DNA of 64,000 nucleotides from Pseudomonas viciae (GTDB lineage: Bacteria; Pseudomonadota; Gammaproteobacteria; Pseudomonadales; Pseudomonadaceae), in assembly GCF_004786035.1 (NCBI RefSeq), contig NZ_CP035088.1, positions 1,462,001-1,526,000 on the forward strand, read 5' to 3'. Positions 24,440 to 32,540 of the stretch are shown here, piece by piece (the first letter of the stretch is position 1; the number at the start of each line of letters is the position of its first letter). The translations under genes were made by a program, and so were the position numbers. The notes below the pieces were generated by a model. It was not told where the DNA came from and ran no database searches. It saw only the letters and a list, made by a program, of their open reading frames with translations.

Positions 24440-26491
24440 TCAGATGATGGAGACCTTGCTGCGCTCCGCCTGCTTCAGGTAAACGCCCAACTCCCGTGCC
24501 GGCAGCGGTTTGCTGTAGTAATAGCCCTGACCTTCGTGACAGCCCTCGGCGATGATGTAGGCCTCTTGCTCGACCGTCTCGACCCCTTCGGCGATTACTT
24601 GCATTCCCAGGCTTTTGCCCAATTGGATGATGGCTCGGACGATGGTCGCGTCGTCCTCGTCATCGAGCAGGTCCTGAACAAAGCTCTTGTCGATCTTGAT
24701 CTTGTCCAGCGGCAGGCTCTTGAGGTAACTCAGGGACGAATAACCGGTCCCGAAGTCATCGATGGCAATCAGCGCGCCCGAGCGGCGCAGGCTCAGCAGG
24801 TGCTGGGCTGCGGTGGTGATGTCTTCCATCAGGCCGGTTTCGGTGACTTCCAGCTCCAGGCTGCGCGGCGGCAAGCGGTACATCTGCAAGAGATTGTTCA
24901 CCACCCGCGGCAGTTCGGCGTGGTGCAGTTGCACCGTCGACAGGTTGACCGCCATGCGCAGGTCGGCGAAGCCTTGGTCGTGCCATTCGCGCAACTGTTT
25001 GCAGGCCTGGTCCAGCACCCATTCGCCGATGGCAATGATGGTGCCGTTCTGCTCGGCCAGGGGAATGAACAGGTCCGGCGGTACGAGGCCGTGTTCGGGG
25101 TGATGCCAGCGGATCAGGGCTTCGATCCCCACCACCCGCAGGTCGCGGTAGCTGATTTGTGGCTGGTAGACCAACGTGAACTGCTCGCGGGCCAGGGCCT
25201 CGCGCAGGTCTTTCTCCAGTTCGCGACGGCGGCGCATTTCGCTGTCGACGCTGGCAATGTAGAACTGGTAGCGATTGCGTGAGCGGGCCTTGGCCAGCGT
25301 CATGGTCTGCTCGGCTTTCTGCAAGAGCTTCTCGGTACTGTCGCCGTCCTCGGGGAAGAGGGTGATGCCGATGGTGGCCCGCAGGCGGATTTTCTGATCG
25401 TCGAGGGCGAACTGCGCTTCCAGGTCGTCGAGGATGCTCTGGGCCAGCTCAGCGGCTTCGTAAGGCTGCTCGATGTCGGCCTGGACCAGGGCGAACTGGT
25501 CGCCACCCAGTCGCGCCAGGGCACCGAGACGCCCGCTGTGGGCCCGCAACCGATCCGCGAGGGCCAGCAGCAACTGGTCGCCCGTCTGATAGCTGAACTG
25601 TTCGTTGATGCCCTTGAAATCATCCAGCCCTACACACAGCACCGCCACCCGGCGTTGCAGGCGCCCGGCGTCCACCAGGATCTTGTCCAGTTGCTGTTGA
25701 AGCTGCTGGCGGTTGGGCAGGCCGGTGAGGAAGTCGTACTGGGCCATGCGCAGCAGGCTGTTTTCCGCTTCGTGGCGCAGGTGCGTGTTGCGCTCGATGG
25801 ATTCGAGCAATTGATTGGCGGTATTGATCCACAGGCCCAGTTCGTTTCGCTCGTGGCCCTTGAGCTGTGGGATCTTGTGTTCGCTGGGGCGATCGGGATT
25901 GATTTCGGTCAGATGCTCGATGATCCGCGACAGCGGCTTGGTGAGCAGCCAGTGATAGACCAGGTACAACACCAGGCCCATGGCCAGGGCCCGCAGCATC
26001 CCGGAGATGAAGATGATCCCGGAGTTGACGATGAAGCTCTGGCCATAGGTGGCGGTGTCGAGGGTAATGCTCAGGTCGCCGTAATATTCACTGTAGGGCC
26101 CGCGTCCCACCAATTGCGTGGTGAAGGTGCGCTCCTTGCCGAGGATCAGGTCGGTCAGCCAGCGGCTGTCGGACTTCTGCAAGGGCCGGGTTTTTTCGGC
26201 CAGCATGGTTTCGCGGGGGTGGCCGATGGAAGCCATGCGTACGGCGTCGTCCTGGAATAGCCCCTCGATCACTTGCATGCCCATTTCCCGGTCCAGGCTG
26301 TAGACGGCCTGGGTCGAAGGGTCGCGGAACATATCGAGAATCCGCTGGGCGTCGCTGGCCACGGCCCGGTTGGTTTTATAGGCATCGAACACGATCTGGG
26401 CACAGCTCAAGACCATGCCAACGATCAATGCCGAGAGGAGCACGACCCGGAGCAACTTCACAGACAAGCTGTTCTTGAGTTCCAGCTTCAA
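24440..26491 (-). CDS. bifA: Cyclic-di-GMP phosphodiesterase BifA (degenerate GGDEF + EAL)
   Basis: The 683-residue membrane protein has a helix at about 13-33, a periplasmic segment, a second helix at about 155-180, a HAMP-like linker, a GGDEF domain whose active site reads GGDQF (329-333) and an EAL domain with an intact EALIRWHH (from 457), plus DDFGTGYSSL. The degenerate GGDEF with a full EAL is the BifA pattern: it degrades c-di-GMP and so favours swarming over biofilm. The start codon appears to be TTG with AAGGA upstream; no ATG or GTG lies in frame before it. It lies downstream of sodB in the same orientation. Confidence 0.92.
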   Translation of the reverse strand: MKLELKNSLSVKLLRVVLLSALIVGMVLSCAQIVFDAYKTNRAVASDAQRILDMFRDPSTQAVYSLDREMGMQVIEGLFQDDAVRMASIGHPRETMLAEKTRPLQKSDSRWLTDLILGKERTFTTQLVGRGPYSEYYGDLSITLDTATYGQSFIVNSGIIFISGMLRALAMGLVLYLVYHWLLTKPLSRIIEHLTEINPDRPSEHKIPQLKGHERNELGLWINTANQLLESIERNTHLRHEAENSLLRMAQYDFLTGLPNRQQLQQQLDKILVDAGRLQRRVAVLCVGLDDFKGINEQFSYQTGDQLLLALADRLRAHSGRLGALARLGGDQFALVQADIEQPYEAAELAQSILDDLEAQFALDDQKIRLRATIGITLFPEDGDSTEKLLQKAEQTMTLAKARSRNRYQFYIASVDSEMRRRRELEKDLREALAREQFTLVYQPQISYRDLRVVGIEALIRWHHPEHGLVPPDLFIPLAEQNGTIIAIGEWVLDQACKQLREWHDQGFADLRMAVNLSTVQLHHAELPRVVNNLLQMYRLPPRSLELEVTETGLMEDITTAAQHLLSLRRSGALIAIDDFGTGYSSLSYLKSLPLDKIKIDKSFVQDLLDDEDDATIVRAIIQLGKSLGMQVIAEGVETVEQEAYIIAEGCHEGQGYYYSKPLPARELGVYLKQAERSKVSII

Positions 26492-26748
26492 AGAGGGGGT
26501 TCCTTGTTCCGTGCGGGTAGCGTCAAGTTGCCATGAGTATTGGCAATCCTGTGATGTCAGTCAAAGGGACAATCAAACACAAGGGTTTTCGTCTGATGCC
26601 TGGCCGACGCACAGTTTTTTCCGAGCTATTGCTCTACAGTCATTATGTCGGTTGGAAAGGGCCGCAACTTGAGGCCTGAAAGGATTTTTTGTTGGGTTTT
26701 GGATGTGGGTTCATGCGTCGGAGTCGATGGTCAATCACGGATCCAAGG
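26492..26748. other. Region between sodB terminator and bifA
   Basis: About 260 bp with relatively high AT content and no credible open frame; it presumably holds the bifA promoter. I found no clear operator. Confidence 0.4.
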
Positions 26749-26776
26749 TAAAAAAAACCCGGCAAGGTGCCGGGTT
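26749..26776 (-). terminator. Rho-independent terminator after sodB
   Basis: On the minus strand, stem CCCGGCA / TGCCGGG with a three-base loop is followed by a run of nine U. It lies 20 bp after the sodB stop. Confidence 0.93.
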
Positions 26777-26795
26777 CTTTGTCTGGCATCAAGGC

Positions 26796-27392
26796 TTAAG
26801 CGGTGAAGGTCTTGCCTTCGAACTGCTCGGCCACGAATTTCCAGTTGACCAGGTTCCAGAACGCTTCGACGTATTTCGGACGAAGGTTACGGTAGTCGAT
26901 GTAGTAAGCGTGTTCCCAGACGTCGCAGGTCAGCAGCGGGGTGTCGCCGCTGGTCAGCGGGTTGCCGGCGCCAATGGTGCTGGCCAGGGCCAGGGAACCA
27001 TCAGCCTTTTTCACCAGCCAGCCCCAGCCGGAACCGAAGGTGCCGATGGAGGTTTTGCTGAACTCTTCCTTGAACTTGTCGAACGAACCGAAGGCTGCAT
27101 TGATGGCTTCAGCCAGCGCGCCGGTTGGTTGACCGCCGGCGTTTGGCGCCAGGCAGTTCCAGTAGAAGGTGTGGTTCCAGACCTGAGCGGCGTTGTTGAA
27201 GATACCGCCCGAGGAAGTCTTGACGATTTCTTCCAGGGTCTTGCCTTCGAACTCGGTGCCAGGCACCAGGTTGTTCAGGTTCACGACGTAGGTGTTGTGG
27301 TGCTTGTCGTGGTGAAACTCCAGAGTTTCTTTGGAGATGTGCGGCGCCAGTGCGTCGTGTGGATAGGGCAGTGGCGGCAATTCGAAAGCCAT
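26796..27392 (-). CDS. sodB: Superoxide dismutase [Fe] SodB
   Basis: The 198-residue enzyme converts superoxide to peroxide and oxygen. Metal ligands are His27 ([13 protein letters not shown]), a second His in [14 protein letters not shown], and Asp/His in [13 protein letters not shown]. The sequence [20 protein letters not shown] and length are those of iron-type enzymes. Start at ATG 27392 ([10 protein letters not shown]) with AGGAG upstream. A strong terminator separates it from bifA. Confidence 0.96.
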   Translation of the reverse strand: MAFELPPLPYPHDALAPHISKETLEFHHDKHHNTYVVNLNNLVPGTEFEGKTLEEIVKTSSGGIFNNAAQVWNHTFYWNCLAPNAGGQPTGALAEAINAAFGSFDKFKEEFSKTSIGTFGSGWGWLVKKADGSLALASTIGAGNPLTSGDTPLLTCDVWEHAYYIDYRNLRPKYVEAFWNLVNWKFVAEQFEGKTFTA

Positions 27393-27567
27393 GGTGATTC
27401 TCCTAATCAGGTCAGTTGCGGTGAGCGCAAGGCCGATCACGGGCGGCCAGACTAGCGCCGGGGAGTTTGTACTCTTTGCGGCGCAGGAGTCGGATCATAG
27501 CACCGGGGGTGCGGCATAACCACGCAACAACTGTGTGGAATAGAGGTTCCAGAGCGGTTTGGAATAA

Positions 27568-28170
27568 TCAGCCGGAGACGATCAACTGCACTGCCACGGT
27601 AAACATCATCAGCGCCACCAGAACGTCCAGTATCCGCCAGGTACTTGGCCGGGCCAGCCACGGAGCCAGCCACGCGGCGCCAAGGGCCAGGGTGAAGAAC
27701 CACAGCAGCGAGGCACTGGCCGCGCCCACGACATAGGCGCCGGGCACGCTTTGCTGGGCACCGAGGGAACCGATCAGCAGCACGGTGTCGAGGTACACGT
27801 GGGGATTGAGCAGCGTCACCGCCAGCGCGCTGAGCAGCACCGCCCGTAGCGAGCGCACCGCCTGTTTTTCCCCTTGTTGCAGGCTCTGTTTCGAGCAGGC
27901 CCGACGCAACGCCTGGCTGCCGTACCAGAGCAGGAATAGCGCCCCGCCCCAGCGGGCAATCGCCAGCAGTATCGGGCTCTGGGCCAGCAGCGTTGCCAGC
28001 CCGAACACGCCAGCGGCGACCAGCAATGCATCGCAGGTGATGCACAGTGCGGCCACCGGCAAGTGATGCTCGCGGCGCAGGCTCTGGGCCAGTACAAAGG
28101 CGTTCTGCGCGCCGATGGCCATGATCAGCCCGAGGGCCACCAGCAGTCCGTTCACATAACTTTGCCACAT
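27568..28170 (-). CDS. argO: LysE/ArgO-type basic amino-acid exporter
   Basis: The 200-residue protein has six membrane helices and the LysE/ArgO N-terminus VNGLLVALGLIMAIGAQNAFVLAQSL, with LLNPHVYLDTVLLIGSLG in the fourth segment. It is divergent from an ArgP regulator across 97 bp, the classical argO-argP arrangement for arginine/lysine export. ATG 28170 has GGGGAG upstream. Confidence 0.92.
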   Translation of the reverse strand: MWQSYVNGLLVALGLIMAIGAQNAFVLAQSLRREHHLPVAALCITCDALLVAAGVFGLATLLAQSPILLAIARWGGALFLLWYGSQALRRACSKQSLQQGEKQAVRSLRAVLLSALAVTLLNPHVYLDTVLLIGSLGAQQSVPGAYVVGAASASLLWFFTLALGAAWLAPWLARPSTWRILDVLVALMMFTVAVQLIVSG

Positions 28171-28267
28171 GATTTTTACTCCCCGTCGATGCCTGAATGC
28201 TGGCCATTCTCCGGTGGGACGCTGTATAAGAAAAACCAATCTTGCTGATTGCTCATTAGGAAAACTG

Positions 28268-29167
28268 ATGTTCGATTACAAATTGCTTTCCGCCCTGGCT
28301 GCCGTGGTCGAGCAAGCGGGTTTCGAGCGGGCCGCCCAGGTGCTGGGGCTGTCGCAATCAGCCATTTCCCAGCGGATCAAACTGCTGGAGGCGCGGGTCG
28401 GTCAGCCGGTGTTGGTGCGCGCCACCCCGCCTGCGCCGACCGAGATCGGCCGCCGCTTGCTCAACCATGTGCAACAGGTGCGTCTGTTGGAGCGTGACCT
28501 GCAAAGCCTGGTGCCGGCGCTGGATGAAGAGGGCCTGCCCGAACGCCTGCGCATCGCCTTGAATGCCGACAGCCTGGCGACCTGGTGGGCGGCGGCCGTG
28601 GGCGATTTCTGCGCCGAGCAGCATCTATTGCTCGATTTGGTGGTGGAAGACCAGAACGTCGGCCTCAAGCGTATGCGCGCCGGCGAAGTGGCAGCGTGTG
28701 TCTGCGCCAGTGAACGCCCTGTGGCTGGCGCCCGCAGCGTATTGCTGGGGGCCATGCGCTATCGGGCCCTGGCCAGCCCGGCGTTCATAGCCAGGCATTT
28801 CCCCGATGGGGTGCGTGCCGATCAGTTGGCCCGCACGCCGGCACTGGTATTTGGCCCGGATGATTTCCTGCAGCACCGCTACCTTGCGTCCCTGGGGGTG
28901 GAGGGCGGTTTCGAACACCATCTGTGCCCGTCGTCCGAAGGATTCATCCGTCTTGCCGAGGTCGGGCTCGGCTGGGGGCTGGCGCCGGAGCTGCAAGTGC
29001 GTGGGCAACTGGCGCGAGGCGAGCTGGTGGAGCTGTTGGCAGATAAACCGATTGATGTGCCGCTGTACTGGCATTATTGGCGTAATGGCGGGCAGTTGCT
29101 CGGTTTATTGACCGAACAGTTGATCCACTCCTCCAGGCAATGGCTGGTGCCTTGGGAGCCGCAATAG
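28268..29167 (+). CDS. argP: LysR-family regulator ArgP (IciA)
   Basis: The 299-residue regulator has the LysR helix-turn-helix (YKLLSALAAVVEQAGFERAAQVLGLSQSAISQRIKLLEARVG) and an effector-binding domain. Position opposite argO and similarity to ArgP/IciA indicate control of amino-acid export in response to arginine and lysine. Start at ATG 28268; no strong Shine-Dalgarno site is visible (AGGAAAACTG). Confidence 0.92.
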   Translation: MFDYKLLSALAAVVEQAGFERAAQVLGLSQSAISQRIKLLEARVGQPVLVRATPPAPTEIGRRLLNHVQQVRLLERDLQSLVPALDEEGLPERLRIALNADSLATWWAAAVGDFCAEQHLLLDLVVEDQNVGLKRMRAGEVAACVCASERPVAGARSVLLGAMRYRALASPAFIARHFPDGVRADQLARTPALVFGPDDFLQHRYLASLGVEGGFEHHLCPSSEGFIRLAEVGLGWGLAPELQVRGQLARGELVELLADKPIDVPLYWHYWRNGGQLLGLLTEQLIHSSRQWLVPWEPQ

Positions 29168-29253
29168 ACGTCAAGCTGCAGGTAATAAGCGGCGCACAGA
29201 TTAATTTGCAGGTTGAAGCTTGAGGCTCGTAACTGCACTTCTTAGGAGCATTC

Positions 29254-30246
29254 ATGAAAATTCTGGTCACCGGCGCGAGCGGCTTCATTGGCGGGCGCTT
29301 TGCGCGTTTCGCCCTGGAGCAGGGCCTGGATGTACGGGTCAACGGGCGCCGGGCCGAGAGTGTGGAGCACCTGGTGCGTCGCGGTGCGCAGTTCATCCAA
29401 GGGGACCTCAGCGACCCGTTGCTGGCTCGCGATCTATGCCTGGACGTCGACGCCGTAGTGCACTGCGCCGGTGCCGTGGGGCTTTGGGGGCGTTATCAGG
29501 ATTTTCACCTGGGCAATGTCCAGGTCACGGAAAATGTCGTCGAGGCCTGTCTCAAGCAGAAGGTCCGGCGCCTGGTTCATCTGTCGTCACCCTCCATTTA
29601 CTTTGACGGCCGTGACCACCTCGGGCTGACGGAAGAGCAAGTGCCCAAGCGCTTCAAGCATCCTTACGCCGCCACCAAGTACCTGGCCGAACAGAAAGTC
29701 TTCGGCGCCCAGGAGTTCGGTCTTGAAGTGCTGGCCCTGCGCCCGCGTTTCGTGACCGGCGCTGGCGACATGAGTATTTTTCCACGTTTGCTGAAAATGC
29801 AGCGCAAGGGCCGGCTGGCGATTGTCGGCAACGGCTTGAACAAAGTGGATTTCACCAGCGTGCAGAACCTTAACGAAGCGCTGCTCAGCAGTCTGCTGGC
29901 CACTGATTCGGCCCTGGGCAAGGCCTACAACATCAGCAACGGGGCGCCGGTTCCGTTGTGGGACGTGGTTAATTATGTGATGCGACAGATGGAAGTCCCA
30001 CAGGTCCGGCGTTATCGTTCCTACGGGTTGGCCTACAGTGTCGCGGCCCTGAATGAAGGCTTCTGCGCGTTATGGCCAGGCCGCCCCGAGCCGACGCTGT
30101 CGCGCCTGGGCATGCAGGTCATGAACAAAAGCTTCACCCTGGACATCAGTCGCGCCCGGCATTATCTCGATTACGATCCACAGGTCAGCTTGTGGGCCGC
30201 CCTCGATGAATTCTGCGCTTGGTGGAGGGTCCAAGATGCCCGCTGA
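29254..30246 (+). CDS. NAD-dependent epimerase/dehydratase (extended SDR)
   Basis: The 330-residue protein starts with the Rossmann motif TGASGFIGGRFARF and has the YAATKYLAE catalytic segment (Tyr and Lys) with SSPSIYFDG before it. The C-terminal half resembles 3-beta-hydroxysteroid dehydrogenase/isomerase-like members. Substrate unknown. AGGAG lies 7 bp before ATG 29254. I recall a similar gene at this place in the P. aeruginosa argP region. Confidence 0.87.
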   Translation: MKILVTGASGFIGGRFARFALEQGLDVRVNGRRAESVEHLVRRGAQFIQGDLSDPLLARDLCLDVDAVVHCAGAVGLWGRYQDFHLGNVQVTENVVEACLKQKVRRLVHLSSPSIYFDGRDHLGLTEEQVPKRFKHPYAATKYLAEQKVFGAQEFGLEVLALRPRFVTGAGDMSIFPRLLKMQRKGRLAIVGNGLNKVDFTSVQNLNEALLSSLLATDSALGKAYNISNGAPVPLWDVVNYVMRQMEVPQVRRYRSYGLAYSVAALNEGFCALWPGRPEPTLSRLGMQVMNKSFTLDISRARHYLDYDPQVSLWAALDEFCAWWRVQDAR

Positions 30247-30353
30247 TCGGCCCGTCATGAACCGAGTGTCATGTTCGGGGTCAATCGGTGCGGCGGGCGA
30301 GGGGGTTATACTCGCTGTATCACGCCATCACCGGTTTCTCAAAGGTTGAATCC

Positions 30354-31262
30354 ATGCCCATGCGTAACGATGCCAACGACGACTTCGACGATGTACCGAG
30401 CCTGCGGATGCGAGCCGACATTCCCGATGACGATGACTTTCTGCCCAACCGCCAGCCCCATGCGCAAGCGCGCCCGGCGCCCGTTGCGGCGGCCAAGGTC
30501 AAGGGCCCCAGCACCGGGCCGTTGTGGGCATTGATCGGCGCGCTGTTGTGTGCGTTCGGTTTCCTGGCCTGGTGGAGTTTTCAGCAGATTTCCCTGATGG
30601 AACAGCAACTGGTGGCCACCCAGGAGAGCTTCGCGCGGATCAGTGAAGATGCGGCGGGACGCCTGCAGGACATTTCCGGCAAGGTCGTCGCTGGCCAGTC
30701 CAATGTGATGAGCGACAGTGAAGCCTTGAAACTGCAGATCAAGCAGTTGGACAACAAACTGCAGGACCAGAGCAAGCAGTTGGACAGCAAGCTGCAGGAT
30801 CAGAGCAAGCAATTCGAAAACAAACTGCTGGAGCAGTACAAACTGCAGCAGGGCGCGTTTGGTCCGTCCGCCGACCTGGACAAGGAACTGGCTCAGCTCA
30901 TTGCCCAGGCAGCTGAACAGCAGAACGCCAACACTCAGTTGCAAACTGCCAATAAGGAGCTCCAAGCCCAGCTCAAGGCGCTCGCGGCTGAAGTTACCGC
31001 CCTGAAAAACCAGGGCGAGGGTGGTGCCCTGGATGCCCAGCTCAAGAGCATCGGTGCCGACATCACCGCCTTGAAAAGAGCCACTTCCAACTCTGCCATC
31101 GACCGCCTGGAGCAGGATGTGATCGTGCTCAAGAGCCAGCAGGATAAGGGCGGCAACACTGCCGAGTTTGACGCCTTCCGCGGCCAGGTCACCCGCAACA
31201 TCAATACCCTGCAATCGCAGATCCAGTATTTGCAGCAGCAACTGAGCAGTCGGGCTCAGTGA
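30354..31262 (+). CDS. Membrane-anchored coiled-coil protein, 302 residues
   Basis: The N-terminal 58 residues are acidic and cytosolic (NDANDDFDDVPSLRMRADIPDDDDF), followed by one membrane helix (about 60-80, LWALIGALLCAFGFLAWWSF) and a long coiled coil to the end. In the coiled coil an 11-residue unit, K-L-Q-D-Q-S-K-Q-L-D-S, occurs nearly three times in a row. The family is a conserved Pseudomonas hypothetical; the topology (short cytosolic tail, long periplasmic rod) suggests a structural or envelope-spanning role. The start is ATG 30354; a second ATG lies two codons on. Confidence 0.75.
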   Translation: MPMRNDANDDFDDVPSLRMRADIPDDDDFLPNRQPHAQARPAPVAAAKVKGPSTGPLWALIGALLCAFGFLAWWSFQQISLMEQQLVATQESFARISEDAAGRLQDISGKVVAGQSNVMSDSEALKLQIKQLDNKLQDQSKQLDSKLQDQSKQFENKLLEQYKLQQGAFGPSADLDKELAQLIAQAAEQQNANTQLQTANKELQAQLKALAAEVTALKNQGEGGALDAQLKSIGADITALKRATSNSAIDRLEQDVIVLKSQQDKGGNTAEFDAFRGQVTRNINTLQSQIQYLQQQLSSRAQ

Positions 31263-31312
31263 CATACCTGTGGGGGCTAACAGCTACCGAAGGTGGTGGC
31301 TGTCAGGTCGCT

Positions 31313-31408
31313 TTCGCGAGCAAACCCGCTCCCACACTGGATCTTCAGCGAACATGGGCGTTATAGCTGTCAAAGATCAGATGTGGGAGCGGGCTTGCTC
31401 GCGAAGGC
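31313..31408. repeat. Two REP copies in outward arrangement
   Basis: A reverse copy (31313-31336) is followed by a forward copy (31382-31408) of the TGTGGGAGCGGGTTTGCTCG repeat, i.e. the opposite order from the usual hairpin pairs. A degraded partner precedes the first copy near 31267. Confidence 0.75.
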
Positions 31409-31545
31409 TGAGCCTCAGTCAATCCGCTACTGCCTGACCCTTCGCTATCTTGCGCATAAGTGCTCCCCAGCAATCCCCTGAATACTTCCACATCACCCCA
31501 CGCCGTCTACGCTCTTGAAACATCAACAAGAACGAGGGCGCGCGT

Positions 31546-32388
31546 ATGGGTTTTTTTCACAAGATTGCCTGGCTGGGCGCAATGCTTGTGCTGGGTTTGG
31601 CACCGGTTCACGCCGCGACGCCCGACGATGGCCAGGCGGCCCGGGCGCTGCTGGAAAAGGCCTTGGCCTATTACCACGACAACGGTGACAAAGCGTTTGC
31701 CGCCTTCAGCCGCCAAGGGGAGTTCGTCGACAAGGACCGCTACGTGTTCGTGGTGGATACCCAGGGCGTCATGCTCGCCAGTGGCGGACCCTCTTCGGCG
31801 TTGATCGGGCGAGACGTCTCCGAGGTGCTGGGGCCGGATTTGCGCAAGGCCTTCAAGGACGCCTTGAAAACCCCCGAGGCCAGCGGCATCCAGCAAGCCG
31901 AATACCGCTGGCAGAACTGGGCCGACGGCAAGGTCGAACGCAAGCACGTGTATTTCCAGCGGGTCGGCGAGCGGATCCTGGCCGTCGGCTACTACCTGCC
32001 ACGCGCTTCCGCCGAACAGGCTCGGGCGCTGCTGGGCAAGGCTTCGAGCGACCTGATGAAGAACGAGAAGGCCACGCTCACGGCAGTCAACTCCCTCAAG
32101 GGCGGTTACTTGCAGGACGACCTGTATGTCTTTGTCGTTGATCTCAATACCCAGAGGTATGTCGGCCACGGCACCAACCTGCGGTTGATCAACACCGATT
32201 TCGCCAAGGTCAAGGACCCGGATGGCAAACCGGTGGGCGAGCCGATCCTGGCGCTGATCGGCAAGCAGGACGAGGGGGAGTACGAGTATCGCTGGAAGAA
32301 CCCGGTGACCGGTAAGGTCGAGGACAAGCACGCGTACCTGAAGAAGGTCGGGCATTTCCTGGTGGCGGTGGGGTATTACAGCCCTTGA
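31546..32388 (+). CDS. Secreted double-Cache-domain protein
   Basis: The 280-residue protein has a signal peptide (cleavage after about residue 23, VHAATPDD) and two similar halves, about 30-150 and 155-280. Each half has a helix followed by YVFVVDTQGVMLASGG / YVFVVDLNTQRYVGHG and ends in GERILAVGYYLP / GHFLVAVGYYSP, the pattern of single Cache (Cache_2-like) sensor domains. There is no membrane helix or output domain, so it would be a free periplasmic binding protein. Ligand unknown. ATG 31546 follows GAGGGCG. Confidence 0.82.
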   Translation: MGFFHKIAWLGAMLVLGLAPVHAATPDDGQAARALLEKALAYYHDNGDKAFAAFSRQGEFVDKDRYVFVVDTQGVMLASGGPSSALIGRDVSEVLGPDLRKAFKDALKTPEASGIQQAEYRWQNWADGKVERKHVYFQRVGERILAVGYYLPRASAEQARALLGKASSDLMKNEKATLTAVNSLKGGYLQDDLYVFVVDLNTQRYVGHGTNLRLINTDFAKVKDPDGKPVGEPILALIGKQDEGEYEYRWKNPVTGKVEDKHAYLKKVGHFLVAVGYYSP

Positions 32389-32418
32389 GCCTCAATAAAG
32401 GCTCATAGCGCTGGCCAT

Positions 32419-32508
32419 TGTGACGAGGGAGCTTGCTCCCGCTGGAGTGCGCAGCTCTCCCCAAAAAGGGCCGCTTCGCAGCCCAGCGGGAGCAAGCTCC
32501 CTCGCCAC
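32419..32508. repeat. Paired palindromic repeat (GCGAGGGAGC type)
   Basis: TGACGAGGGAGCTTGCTCCCGC and its inverted copy face each other between the Cache gene and rapA, which converge here. The inner CGCTGG/CCAGCG arms extend the hairpin. Confidence 0.85.
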
Positions 32509-32540
32509 GGATGAATCCGACAACCTTCAGGTAATGGCAA

